64,000 nt of DNA from Flavobacterium microcysteis (GTDB lineage: Bacteria > Bacteroidota > Bacteroidia > Flavobacteriales > Flavobacteriaceae): the NCBI RefSeq assembly GCF_006385255.1, contig NZ_VFJE01000054.1, positions 248,001 through 312,000 on the forward strand. Direction: 5' to 3'. The translations under genes were made by a program, and so were the position numbers. Within the stretch, counting starts at the first letter, position 1; every line of letters starts with the position of its first letter. The notes below the pieces were generated by a model that was not told the origin of the DNA, ran no database searches, and was given only the letters and a program-made list of their open reading frames with translations. Of the stretch, positions 18,896 to 29,084 are shown piece by piece.

Positions 18896-19531
18896 ATGAA
18901 AAAAACGATCCTCTTACTGCTATTCTTTTATTCTAGTTTTTCATATGCCCAAATAAATTCATCCGATTTAAAAACGGGCGATTTTATTTTTCAGGATATG
19001 GATTGCGGTCCTTTATGTGATGCGATTGAAGCCGTAACAGAAGGTTACCAAGGCCACGATTTCAGCCATATGGGATTGGTATACATAAAAGACAAAACGA
19101 TTTATATTATTGAAGCAGCCGGAACGGAAGTGCGATTGAACACCTTGAAGAAATTTTCAAAAAACACATCCAAACCAATGTATATAGGCCGTATCAAAAA
19201 GAAACACATCGGTTTGATTCCTGAAGCAATCTCTTTTTCCTTAAAACAAATTGGCGTTCCTTATGATGACGACTATGTGTATGATAACGGAAAATATTAT
19301 TGTTCAGAACTGATTTATGATGCTTTTAAAAAGGCCAACAACGATAAGCCTTTTTTCGAATTGTCTCCAATGACTTATAAAGAGCCGGGAACTAATGAGT
19401 TCTTCCCTGCATGGGTGGAGTATTACAAACAGATAGGAAGTGAAATTCCTGAAGGAAAACCAGGATGTAATCCAGGTGGCATGTCGACATCGGATAAGAT
19501 TTATATTCTGGGTACTTTAAATAAACTTTAA
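18896..19531 (+). CDS. YiiX/YebB-like NlpC/P60-type cysteine hydrolase, exported
   Basis: A 211-residue protein with a signal peptide (MKKTILLLLFFYSSFSYAQ). It resembles the YiiX family of permuted papain-fold hydrolases: the histidine region HDFSHMGLVY precedes the cysteine in YYCSELIYDAF, the reverse of the classical NlpC order. Such enzymes act on amide bonds in peptidoglycan or lipids; the substrate is unknown. Last gene of the ftsX-truB run. It overlaps the convergent PhyH gene by 4 bp. Confidence 0.75.
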   Translation: MKKTILLLLFFYSSFSYAQINSSDLKTGDFIFQDMDCGPLCDAIEAVTEGYQGHDFSHMGLVYIKDKTIYIIEAAGTEVRLNTLKKFSKNTSKPMYIGRIKKKHIGLIPEAISFSLKQIGVPYDDDYVYDNGKYYCSELIYDAFKKANNDKPFFELSPMTYKEPGTNEFFPAWVEYYKQIGSEIPEGKPGCNPGGMSTSDKIYILGTLNKL

Positions 19532-20265
19532 AGTTCGAACAATTCCGTATTGTTCAGATTTTCTAAAATTTCTTTTGACGGATAATTATTTCGGTCGATG
19601 AAATTTCTCATTTGAGGAATATCATCACAAAAAAGTACATCTAACGAAAATCGATCCTGCCCATAAATCCCCCTATGAATCATATTGGCAGAAAAAACCA
19701 ATACATCGCCCCGATTCAATCCGATAACTTTTCCTCGTTTTAAATTATCACTCGGAACAGCTCCATTCAAGGAATTTCTCACCTCAAATTCTTCTAGCAA
19801 ATCCCATTCACGATGCGTTTTAGGAACAAGCTCGATTCCAGATTCCTTTTTCATTGGAATCCTGAAATGAACAACGTTTTGATTTTGAATGGCAGTTTTT
19901 TGTTCTTCAACCGACATTCCGGTATATTGGATATCCCGATGCCAGTAGTTTTTCTGTTCACTATTTTTAGGATCAAAGAAAAGCTGTGTATTCAGGAAAA
20001 TTGGAGTTTTTGGAAAAACCGTTTTTAGAATTGCCTGTAGCTTGTCTTGACTAATAAACTGAAAAAGTGCCGTCTTCTCTTCTTGATTAAGATAATTGCC
20101 AGATGTAAGACTATGGCTATTCAATAGTCCTTTTTCATAATAGGCCACATTGTCTTCCAGCCACTTTTCATGAAATTTTCTCAGGATTTTTTCAATCGCC
20201 TCAATTTCAGTTTCAGAAAAGAAATTTTCAAGATATACATATCCTTGTTCTTGATAGCCTGCCAT
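19528..20265 (-). CDS. Phytanoyl-CoA dioxygenase (PhyH) family protein
   Basis: A 245-residue Fe(II)/2-oxoglutarate-dependent oxygenase. The metal ligands are visible as HxD in YWHRDIQY and a distal histidine in MIHRGIYG, followed by the arginine that binds 2-oxoglutarate (DRFSLDVLF). The substrate is unknown. Its ATG overlaps the stop codon of the thioredoxin-like gene by one base (TAATG), so translation is probably coupled. Confidence 0.82.
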   Translation of the reverse strand: MAGYQEQGYVYLENFFSETEIEAIEKILRKFHEKWLEDNVAYYEKGLLNSHSLTSGNYLNQEEKTALFQFISQDKLQAILKTVFPKTPIFLNTQLFFDPKNSEQKNYWHRDIQYTGMSVEEQKTAIQNQNVVHFRIPMKKESGIELVPKTHREWDLLEEFEVRNSLNGAVPSDNLKRGKVIGLNRGDVLVFSANMIHRGIYGQDRFSLDVLFCDDIPQMRNFIDRNNYPSKEILENLNNTELFEL

Positions 20266-20876
20266 TATTCCTGAATTTCGATTAGTCGCATCATTTCCAA
20301 AAGCTCATTTTGAGTACTTATTCCTTTATCATGAAGATACCACATCTGCAATTCTGTTTTGATTGTTTCGTCCAGAACACCATGTTTTTCTTTATAATTT
20401 CTGACCATATCAAATGCTTCTTTGGGTCTTGGTCCCCAATCTGCTAAAACTTCCAAAGTTTCTTTATCCAGAACAATTAATTTCGGAATCGATTTCCCAC
20501 CATTAGTCAGAAACTTATTCATCAGGGCCTCATTTTCATCACGGAATACAATCTTAAAATCGATATGATCTGTAAGCACTTCCATTTTATGCATAATTGG
20601 AAGCAGCTGCGCCGCATCACCACACCAACCTTCAGAAATCACGAGCCAGATATAGTGCTTTCTTAATAGCTTCAGTCTTTCTTCAATTTCAGGAGAAACT
20701 GTAATCGTTTTTTCCAAACGGTTCATTCTTGTTTCATTCAATTTGCTATAATGCAACAAATCATCCGATTGGATATCACCCGTTGATTTCCCATTTAAAA
20801 GCAAGTCGGCAACTACTTTTCTATATTCTAAATAAGTATTGCTTTTTTCTAAACTGTTCTTAATAATTTCTTTCAT
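20265..20876 (-). CDS. Thioredoxin-fold protein (WCGD type)
   Basis: A 203-residue protein with a thioredoxin-like core around VISEGWCGDAAQLLP. The second active-site cysteine of the classic CxxC is absent, so a dithiol oxidoreductase role is unlikely; a single cysteine remains. The family is common in Bacteroidetes and has no assigned role. First gene of a pair with the PhyH oxygenase. Confidence 0.78.
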   Translation of the reverse strand: MKEIIKNSLEKSNTYLEYRKVVADLLLNGKSTGDIQSDDLLHYSKLNETRMNRLEKTITVSPEIEERLKLLRKHYIWLVISEGWCGDAAQLLPIMHKMEVLTDHIDFKIVFRDENEALMNKFLTNGGKSIPKLIVLDKETLEVLADWGPRPKEAFDMVRNYKEKHGVLDETIKTELQMWYLHDKGISTQNELLEMMRLIEIQE

Positions 20877-20903
20877 AATCTCAATTTAACGGCATGAAAA
20901 TAA

Positions 20904-21707
<804 letters not shown>

Positions 21708-21777
21708 TTAGAGAGCAGAATCAGGATAACTGTCGGAAGACTGAAATCTGAATCTGAAATCTGAAATTCTAGATAAA

Positions 21778-22341
21778 ATGACTGAAGAAATTGATTTTAT
21801 ATTAGATAGTGCTGAAGAATCGATGTCAGGTTCAATTGCGCACCTTGAAAAAGAATTTTTAAACATCCGTGCCGGAAAAGCAAGTCCTGCTATGTTAGGC
21901 AGCGTATTTGTTGATTATTATGGTGCAGCTACACCGCTAAGCCAGGTATCAAACATCAATGTGCCAGATGCAAGAACTATTACAATCCAGCCTTACGAAA
22001 AAAGCATGCTTCAACCGATTGAAAAAGCTATTCAGGTAGCAAATATCGGATTTAACCCGATGAACAATGGTGATGTGATTATCATCAGCGTACCACCATT
22101 AACTGAAGAGCGTCGTCGTGATTTGGTTAAACAGGCTAAATCAGAAGCAGAAGATGCAAAAATCGGAATCAGAAATGTGCGTAAAGATGCCAATACTGAT
22201 ATTAAAAAATTAGAAAAAGAAGGAACTTCAGAAGACATTTGCAAAAGTGCTGAAGATGAAGTTCAAAACCTGACTAATTCATTTATCAAAAAAATAGAGG
22301 AACTTTTAGCTGCTAAAGAAGCTGAAATCATGAAAGTTTAA
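21778..22341 (+). CDS. frr: Ribosome recycling factor
   Basis: Splits post-termination ribosomes together with EF-G. The 187-residue protein is of standard length and has the family segments IRAGKASPAML, TIQPYEKSML and PPLTEERRRDLVK. It follows pyrH as in most bacteria. A good terminator lies at 22376. Confidence 0.96.
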   Translation: MTEEIDFILDSAEESMSGSIAHLEKEFLNIRAGKASPAMLGSVFVDYYGAATPLSQVSNINVPDARTITIQPYEKSMLQPIEKAIQVANIGFNPMNNGDVIIISVPPLTEERRRDLVKQAKSEAEDAKIGIRNVRKDANTDIKKLEKEGTSEDICKSAEDEVQNLTNSFIKKIEELLAAKEAEIMKV

Positions 22342-22375
22342 TACGATATAACACTATTTGTATTACTAAATATTA

Positions 22376-22403
22376 AAATCCACTTAAATAGTGGATTTTT
22401 TTT
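22376..22403 (+). terminator. Terminator after frr
   Basis: Arms AAATCCAC (22376-22383) and GTGGATTT (22391-22398), loop of 7 nt, followed by a run of T. Confidence 0.85.
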
Positions 22404-22415
22404 ATTGAAGTCGAT

Positions 22416-22423
22416 TACTTTTG
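22416..22423 (+). promoter_or_regulatory. -7 promoter box of the DUF5686 gene
   Basis: TACTTTTG fits TAnnTTTG and lies 45 nt upstream of the ATG at 22469, just past the frr terminator. Confidence 0.5.
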
Positions 22424-22468
22424 CATAGTGTAACAAAACTACCATCTATTCGTCTGTTACATAACTTT

Positions 22469-24967
22469 ATGAAGCACCTGACGTTTTTATTTTTTCTTCT
22501 TTCGATTTCGGTACAGGCACAATTTCAGATTTCTGGAATCGTGCGGGATGAAAACACAAAAAATCCACTCCCTTTTGCTACTATAACCGGTAATAACATT
22601 TCAACGGTAACAGATGTAGACGGAAAGTTTCTGTTCTTGAATGAAAATCAGACCAATTCTTTTACCATATCTTATATTGGTTATAGCCCAAAAACCATAA
22701 CTGTTGTTGGGCATAAAAAATATTATGATGTATTGCTTGCGCCCAAAGCAGAAAACTTAAATGAAATACTGCTTTCTTCAGATGAAAATCCGGCTAACGC
22801 CATTATAAGCAAAGCCATCAAAAACAAAAAGAAGAACGATCCTCAGCAAAAACTACTAAGTTTCCAATTCAAGTCTTATAACAAACTGATTGTTTCAGCG
22901 AATCCGGATTCAATTGACGGAAGTATTGATTCTGTATTTGTAGAACGCTATTGGGGAAAAGAATTCAAGAATATCGATTCTACAAGTTATAAGTTCAAGA
23001 AAATTATAGACCGTCAGCATTTATTCCAGACGGAAAAAGTATCGCAGTTCCAATTCAATGGCAAAAAACTAAAGGAGACAATTCTGGGTACAAAAATGGC
23101 CGGATTCAAAAATCCTATCTACGAGATTATTGCTTTCAATCTGCAATCTTTTTCAGTGTATGATTCGAAATATGAACTGTTTGAAACAAAATACAATAGT
23201 CCTATTGCACCCGATGCGTTTAAAGATTACCGATTTAGAATATTAGATACGGTAAAGCTCGATAATCGGGATACGTATATGATCTATTTCAAACCCAAGA
23301 AAAAACGGAAGTCCTCCGGATTGGAAGGTGTAGTTTATATCGACAAAGAAAATTACGCTATTGCAAAAGCAATTATGCGAATCCGTGGTGTTTTGGATAT
23401 TTCTGCTACACACGAATTTGAATATCTTGCAGACCAAGACATCTGGTTCCCGACACAAAAAGAATTCAAAATTGTCAAAGGAAAGAACGACGACGACATT
23501 CGAATTCTGGGCGGTACCATCAAATTTGAAGGTGATTTCGACAACAACAACACGCATCGAAAAAAAGATGCTTCCGACTTTACCTACTTGCTTTCAAAAT
23601 CATACAACTTTGAAAAAGAACTCAATACTCCAGTAAAAATAAGACATGCCGCCATTGCTATTGAAATTAAAGATGACGCTGTCAAAAAAGACGATGATTT
23701 TTGGAACAGTTTCCGAAAAGACAGCCTGGATGTCCGTAGCGAAAGAACCTATTTTGCTTTAGACAGTATTGCCCAAAAAGAGCGACTTGAAAAAAAGCTT
23801 CGCCTGGGAAGAAAAATACTAAATGGCTATGTGCCTATCGGTCCTGTAGATATGGATCTTCGATATCTATTGAGCTATAATAATTATGAAGGTTTCCGTG
23901 TAGGTTTGGGAGGTATTACCAATGAAAAGTTTTCCAATAAATATCGTTTGGACGGCTATACAGCCTATGGAACCAAAGATGGTGATTTCAAATACAGTAT
24001 AGGCGGTGCAGTGCGTGTTGGTATTTTTTCAAATTCATGGATTGGCGGAGGTTATACGGATGATGTACGAGAAATTGCGAGTACTTCTTTTGCCATCGAC
24101 AAAAGGGTTTTTAAAATTTATGATCCGCGACCAATCAACTTAAGTACTTTCTATAATCATAAGACCTGGCGAGGGTATATTGAAACCAAAATCCTTCCTA
24201 AAACAGAAAGTATCTGGCAGCTTACCCATAGCAGAATTGAGCCAAAATTCAATTATATCTACATGGTTGATGGCAAATCATACACTAACTACGACATGAC
24301 AACGGCAATGGTTTCATTACAATGGAATCCGTTTAGTGATTATATGCAGACTCCTACCGGAAAATTAGAGATTGAAAAGCGATACCCAAAATTTACATTC
24401 CAGTTTACGCAATCCTTGCCAAAAGTTTTTGAGAACGATTTTGGTTTCTCTAAAATCGATTTAAGGGCAGAATATGAAAAGCGTTACCTGAACGGACAAA
24501 GAACGGCATTGTTAATGGAAGCCGGCTATGCATTAGGCGATGTTCCTATCTCGCATCTTTATAACACCTCTCCTAACAGCCTTACAAAGGAAAATCTGAT
24601 TGAAAGAATTACGATTGCCGGAAAAAACAGTTTCGAGACCATGTATTTTAATGAGTTTTTCTCAAGCAAATATGTGATGTTCCAATTAAAGCATGGCTTT
24701 AAAAGAGTGACTGTTTTTAAAGGAATCAAGCCTTCATTGGTTTTGGTTTCCAGAATGGCTTGGGGTGATATGGAAAAACCGGAGCAACATATTGGGCTTA
24801 ACTACAAAACTCTACGAGACGGGTATTTTGAATCAGGTATCGAATTGAACCAGATTTATAAAGCTTTTGGTTTGTCCGGATTTTACAGATATGGGCCTAA
24901 CCAACTGGCACGATTTGAAGACAACCTTTCTATCAAATTGACTGTAATATTGAACCTAGGACTTTAG
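22469..24967 (+). CDS. DUF5686 outer-membrane protein with carboxypeptidase-regulatory-like domain
   Basis: An 832-residue exported protein. After the signal peptide (MKHLTFLFFLLSISVQAQF) comes a CarboxypepD_reg-like beta-sandwich (ISGIVRDENTKNPLPFATI, about residues 20-100) of the kind found on Bacteroidetes TonB-dependent receptors. The long remainder is a DUF5686 beta-barrel, ending in an aromatic-rich strand. It has no plug domain, so it is not a classical TonB receptor. The ATG at 22469 was chosen because it opens the signal peptide; an upstream frame would begin inside the -7 box. Function unknown. Confidence 0.85.
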   Translation: MKHLTFLFFLLSISVQAQFQISGIVRDENTKNPLPFATITGNNISTVTDVDGKFLFLNENQTNSFTISYIGYSPKTITVVGHKKYYDVLLAPKAENLNEILLSSDENPANAIISKAIKNKKKNDPQQKLLSFQFKSYNKLIVSANPDSIDGSIDSVFVERYWGKEFKNIDSTSYKFKKIIDRQHLFQTEKVSQFQFNGKKLKETILGTKMAGFKNPIYEIIAFNLQSFSVYDSKYELFETKYNSPIAPDAFKDYRFRILDTVKLDNRDTYMIYFKPKKKRKSSGLEGVVYIDKENYAIAKAIMRIRGVLDISATHEFEYLADQDIWFPTQKEFKIVKGKNDDDIRILGGTIKFEGDFDNNNTHRKKDASDFTYLLSKSYNFEKELNTPVKIRHAAIAIEIKDDAVKKDDDFWNSFRKDSLDVRSERTYFALDSIAQKERLEKKLRLGRKILNGYVPIGPVDMDLRYLLSYNNYEGFRVGLGGITNEKFSNKYRLDGYTAYGTKDGDFKYSIGGAVRVGIFSNSWIGGGYTDDVREIASTSFAIDKRVFKIYDPRPINLSTFYNHKTWRGYIETKILPKTESIWQLTHSRIEPKFNYIYMVDGKSYTNYDMTTAMVSLQWNPFSDYMQTPTGKLEIEKRYPKFTFQFTQSLPKVFENDFGFSKIDLRAEYEKRYLNGQRTALLMEAGYALGDVPISHLYNTSPNSLTKENLIERITIAGKNSFETMYFNEFFSSKYVMFQLKHGFKRVTVFKGIKPSLVLVSRMAWGDMEKPEQHIGLNYKTLRDGYFESGIELNQIYKAFGLSGFYRYGPNQLARFEDNLSIKLTVILNLGL

Positions 24968-24985
24968 AGACCGTTTTAAAATATA

Positions 24986-25016
24986 AAACCTGCTATGAAC
25001 AACATAGCAGGTTTTT
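24986..25016. terminator. Bidirectional terminator between the DUF5686 gene and the antiporter gene
   Basis: A perfect 12-bp stem AAACCTGCTATG (24986-24997) with CATAGCAGGTTT (25003-25014), loop AACAA, T-run to the right and A-rich to the left. Confidence 0.85.
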
Positions 25017-25080
25017 AGAATTAATAATAACGTAATCTTTATAAGTATAATCCAAACGCAAAAATAAAACTTTAAAACTT

Positions 25081-27351
25081 TTATGGCTTAATAATTAACA
25101 CAGATGGTGTATTATTTAACCAAACACTTTGCGAGTCAACCAGTTTTTTCCAGCTGTCAAGGCTAATAATCATCAGGTCTTGTTTCTCTAAAAATTCTTT
25201 TGTCATGGTTTTTTCTCCCGACATGGTGATATGGTTTGGAGCAATTTGTTCAATAGCTCGTATGCTCTCCTTAATTTCTGAATTGTTTTTTATTTCTCCG
25301 GTTGGATCCAACACTGTTACCTGTGAACCGTTATTGTGAATCAATTTCTGCGCATATTCTATCAGGAATCGATCTTCTGCAGAGAAAAGTGGCATAAAAA
25401 CCTGATCAATTTCATCAAGATTTTTATCAACCAGAATACCAACCGGCATCTTGCTGTAGGCAATAATATGGCGTGTTCTCTCATCAAAAGGAGAATTTTC
25501 AAACAATCCTTCTTTACCTGTAAATTTATCAATAAGCCTGTCCGGGTTTATAATTCTTGTAGTGTATCCTAGTACTCTTCCCAGCAAGGTTCCTTCAAAA
25601 ATAGACTGCCCCAACCCTATTAGCAATAAATCAAATTCGCCTTGGTTGGCAATCTCGGTTATATCCGAATCAATATCTACCGATGCTTTAAAAAGCGTAA
25701 TGATTTTTTGGTCCAGATTTTCTGCTTCATTTACCATAGGCTTGAAAACTTCCTGCTCATAATGACTGGCATCAAATCCGTGCAATTCGTTACTGGATGA
25801 CAAATGCATTGCTGTAACTATAGCATTGCCATTTTGTTTTCTTACTAAGCTATTGGCTACTTTCAATAAAGAGATTCCTCTATCCGGAATGGCAAAAGAA
25901 AGCAATATTTTATATTTTATCTTGTTGCTTATGGTTTCAGGAATGATTGAATTTTTGGTCTTAAAAATAAAGTTAATCAAGTCTAAGGCAGGACCTGTCA
26001 TAAAAGTCGTTACCAAAGCCATGATGACCATCATTGTAAAAATCATAGGTGAAAGTACGCCCAATTCATATCCGATATTAAGAACGATTAACTCCATCAA
26101 TCCACGGGTATTCATCAACGCACCTATATACAAGCTGTCTCTCCAGTTTTGTCCGACAAATTTTGCCGCTAATGTGCTTCCCAAAAATTTACCTGCTACG
26201 GCTACGGCTATAATCAATCCTGTTATTTTCCATAAATACGGGTCGTCCAAAAGACCAATTTCTGTTCTTAATCCGGTAAAAACAAAGAATAACGGAAGCA
26301 ATACAATCAAGGCAACATCTTCTACTTTTTCAATAAAGATGCTTCTAAATTTGCCACTTTCCGGCATAATCACGCCCGCCATAAAAGCTCCAAACAAAGC
26401 ATGGATTCCGATAACTTCTGTCACATATGCCGAGATAATCAAAGTCAAAAAGAAAATAGCAACTACTGGTTTGCTTAATGTCTTTCTCGAAGAATACAGG
26501 TCACCTACTCTTTTCAAGAATGGTTTTACTACTATAATCATCAGGAAAACATAAGCAACTGCCATAGCAATGATATACAAGGAGCTTACAAAAGATCCTG
26601 CTTTTACGATGGCAATAACAGCAGCCAGAATACACCAGGCCGTGATATCGTCTGCAGCCGCACAAGTGATTACGATGCTTCCTAGTTTTGTCTTATGGAT
26701 ACCTCGTTCCTGAACGATTCTCGCCAAAACTGGAAATGCCGTGATACTCATCGCAATACCGCAGAAAAGCGCAAACGACAAAAACTCGATACCTTCCGGA
26801 GCAAAAGAATCATACATAAAATAAGCCAACCCGATTCCCAACGTAAAAGGGAAAATAATACTGGCATGGCTAATTACTACGGCATCATGCGCTTTATTTC
26901 TTAGAACTTTCAAATCCAGTTCCATCCCGATAACAAACATAAAAAAAATCAATCCGATCTGGCTTAGGAACTGCAAATTTCCAAGAGAAGCTACTGGAAA
27001 AATCGTTTCTTTAAATTCTGGGAAGTACAATCCCAACAAAGAAGGCCCTAAAACAATACCGGCAATAATTTCACCAACGACTGATGGTTGGCCAATCTTT
27101 CTGCAAATCCACCCAAAAAATCGGGCTACTAAAATGATGGTAAGTATTTGGGCTAATAAAATCGCCAGGGGATGCTGCAAACTGTGCTGCATGGAAAGGA
27201 TAAATTCTTCCCACTGCGTTTTGTCTGAAGTTTTTTCAATAATCGTCCTTCCATGTTCCAAATGTTTTCCTTGATCCAGGAACCAATAGATTATCACAGA
27301 AAAAACAGCTATCAGAAGAACATAAAAAATAGAATTTTTGTGCTTTTGCAT
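25081..27351 (-). CDS. CPA2-type cation:proton antiporter
   Basis: A 756-residue membrane protein. The first two thirds hold about 12 to 13 hydrophobic segments of the Na+/H+ exchanger fold, including VGEIIAGIVLGPSLLG and the acidic CAAADDITAWC pair expected to carry ions. The last third (about 270 residues) is soluble and resembles a universal-stress-like domain. It probably exchanges Na+ or K+ for H+ at the inner membrane. The ATG at 27351 is preferred to a TTG eight codons upstream. Confidence 0.88.
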   Translation of the reverse strand: MQKHKNSIFYVLLIAVFSVIIYWFLDQGKHLEHGRTIIEKTSDKTQWEEFILSMQHSLQHPLAILLAQILTIILVARFFGWICRKIGQPSVVGEIIAGIVLGPSLLGLYFPEFKETIFPVASLGNLQFLSQIGLIFFMFVIGMELDLKVLRNKAHDAVVISHASIIFPFTLGIGLAYFMYDSFAPEGIEFLSFALFCGIAMSITAFPVLARIVQERGIHKTKLGSIVITCAAADDITAWCILAAVIAIVKAGSFVSSLYIIAMAVAYVFLMIIVVKPFLKRVGDLYSSRKTLSKPVVAIFFLTLIISAYVTEVIGIHALFGAFMAGVIMPESGKFRSIFIEKVEDVALIVLLPLFFVFTGLRTEIGLLDDPYLWKITGLIIAVAVAGKFLGSTLAAKFVGQNWRDSLYIGALMNTRGLMELIVLNIGYELGVLSPMIFTMMVIMALVTTFMTGPALDLINFIFKTKNSIIPETISNKIKYKILLSFAIPDRGISLLKVANSLVRKQNGNAIVTAMHLSSSNELHGFDASHYEQEVFKPMVNEAENLDQKIITLFKASVDIDSDITEIANQGEFDLLLIGLGQSIFEGTLLGRVLGYTTRIINPDRLIDKFTGKEGLFENSPFDERTRHIIAYSKMPVGILVDKNLDEIDQVFMPLFSAEDRFLIEYAQKLIHNNGSQVTVLDPTGEIKNNSEIKESIRAIEQIAPNHITMSGEKTMTKEFLEKQDLMIISLDSWKKLVDSQSVWLNNTPSVLIIKP

Positions 27352-27462
27352 GAGGTAAGTAATTTGTTGTTGCAAATATCTGTATTGAAAATCTCTTACA
27401 AATTGATTTTGTAAAATACTTTGGGGCTATTGTAACAAGATGGAAAAATTTTGTAATAAAAC

Positions 27463-28182
27463 TCAAATATTGACTTTACACAAGAAATCAGAACGGTAAA
27501 TATCGCTTAAAAACAACACCAGATTCTTTCCGTTTTTGTCCAAAATTGTAGCCGTAATTTCGTCATGTGCAAAAAACTTAACCACCTTCATAGCAATAAT
27601 TTCTTTCTTATTGATTCTGCAAAAATCAGCTTTTGGCAAATGAGAAAGCAATTTGGCAAAAGTGATGTTCTTCAACAGAATCACATTTCCGTCTTTCATC
27701 AATACTTCCTTGTCGCGGCTATCTGTTTCCGAAGGCTGTATGTATAAAATCTGGTCAAAAAACAGCAATGCTTTTCCTTTATCCGTATTCAATTGGACAA
27801 ATTTCTTGTTAGTCGCTTTTTTATTGATTTTTTCCAAAGCCTTAGCCACTGCTTTTTGCAGTCGTTCTTTCTTTACCGGCTTGGTGATATAGTCGATGGC
27901 TTCTATATCAAAAGCATCAGCAGCATATTCTTTATAAGCTGTCGTAAAAATCACCATCTTATCTTTCAGCAGATTGGCAACGCTGAGGCCATCAATTCCG
28001 GGCATTTCGATATCTGTGATGCACAGGTCAAAATCAAGGCCTCCCATTTCGGCAAGCAATTTTTCAGGATTGTCAAAAGCTTTTACGACTTCCAATTCCG
28101 GAATCTGTTCGCAAAGCATTTTGAGATACGTCAATCCCGGCAATTCATCGTCCAGCAGCAAGCATTTGAGCTTTGTATTCAA
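27463..28182 (-). CDS. LytTR-family response regulator
   Basis: A 239-residue regulator. The N-terminal receiver has the acidic pair in LLLDDELPG, the phosphoacceptor aspartate in CITDIEMPG and the conserved lysine in YITKPVKKERL. The C-terminal LytTR DNA-binding domain contains FCRINKKEIIAM. It overlaps the upstream histidine kinase gene by 38 bp, so the two form one transcription unit and a cognate pair. Confidence 0.92.
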   Translation of the reverse strand: MNTKLKCLLLDDELPGLTYLKMLCEQIPELEVVKAFDNPEKLLAEMGGLDFDLCITDIEMPGIDGLSVANLLKDKMVIFTTAYKEYAADAFDIEAIDYITKPVKKERLQKAVAKALEKINKKATNKKFVQLNTDKGKALLFFDQILYIQPSETDSRDKEVLMKDGNVILLKNITFAKLLSHLPKADFCRINKKEIIAMKVVKFFAHDEITATILDKNGKNLVLFLSDIYRSDFLCKVNI

Positions 28183-28918
28183 GTAAGTCTATTTTTAAGT
28201 GAGCAATATAAACATCATCCTCGATAAATTTATCAAGCTTGTAATTATTATTGTAAATTATTCTAAGACGCTGGTCTAAAGTGTTTGAACCTAATCCGCT
28301 GTTGTCTTTTTTTAAGGATCGGTGGTCTGATATCTTATTGGAAACGGTAAGGTAAAAACAGCTGTCACGAAATTCAAATACGATAGAAATAAAAGCATCT
28401 GGACTTTTTAAGTCGGCATGTTTAAATGCATTTTCAATCAAATCGATAGAAATCATAGGCGCTAAAATTGGCTGCTCATATAGCAATTCTGCTTCTTTGA
28501 TTTTAGTTTTTACTTTCAATTCAAAAAGCGGGCTGACTTTGATTTTGTTGATTTCAATCAGGTTTAACGCAAATTCGATTTCTTCTCTTGGAGAGACAAA
28601 TTTTTTCTGGCTTTCATACAAGATATAATCCAGGACATTTGCCAGTTTGTCAAGCGCATGATACGTCTGGTACGCATGCGATTGGATCGAATTCAATATA
28701 TTTTTAAAAAGATGCGGATTTAGTTTCGATTCCAAAGTTTCAAGCTTCAGTCCATTGACTTTCACTTCAAGCGTATTGTATTTTTCCTCAAACTCTCTTC
28801 TTTGGGCTTTCGCCTTTTTTAATTTGTAAATAAGAAAAAATACGAGAACCACGAGAATTATGACAAACACAATCCCGATGACATACAGCGTATCTGAGAC
28901 CAAAATATTGGTTTTCAT
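28145..28918 (-). CDS. LytS-type sensor histidine kinase
   Basis: A 257-residue kinase with one N-terminal membrane segment (about residues 8-32), a short coiled region, and a His_kinase domain whose phosphorylated histidine lies in LNPHLFKNILNSIQ. The ATPase part includes the N-box IDLIENAFKH and a glycine box around NSGLGSNTL. No periplasmic sensor domain is present, so it probably senses through the membrane or by partner proteins. Paired with the LytTR regulator. Confidence 0.88.
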   Translation of the reverse strand: MKTNILVSDTLYVIGIVFVIILVVLVFFLIYKLKKAKAQRREFEEKYNTLEVKVNGLKLETLESKLNPHLFKNILNSIQSHAYQTYHALDKLANVLDYILYESQKKFVSPREEIEFALNLIEINKIKVSPLFELKVKTKIKEAELLYEQPILAPMISIDLIENAFKHADLKSPDAFISIVFEFRDSCFYLTVSNKISDHRSLKKDNSGLGSNTLDQRLRIIYNNNYKLDKFIEDDVYIAHLKIDLLEYKAQMLAAGR

Positions 28919-29000
28919 TTTTATTTTTTTGTAAAATTAGATAAAAAAACGGAATACAGACTTGGTAACGTAATAGGCAGCTGTTGACTGATTTTTTTAC

Positions 29001-29008
29001 TATCTTTG
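29001..29008 (+). promoter_or_regulatory. -7 promoter box of asnS
   Basis: TATCTTTG fits TAnnTTTG, 76 nt upstream of the asnS ATG. The nearest TTG is 14 nt upstream, shorter than the usual spacing. Confidence 0.5.
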
Positions 29009-29084
29009 CCTTCTGTTTTTCAGAGCGAAAAGCCTATCTTTTGGCTCGCAGGAATAAATCAAAAACTATTTTATAACATTAAAA

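Noticed and set aside
25826..26554. 242-codon frame antisense to the antiporter gene
   Set aside because: Long but composed of I, K, N, P and T as expected from the complement of a hydrophobic membrane protein; the antiporter reading is clearly real.
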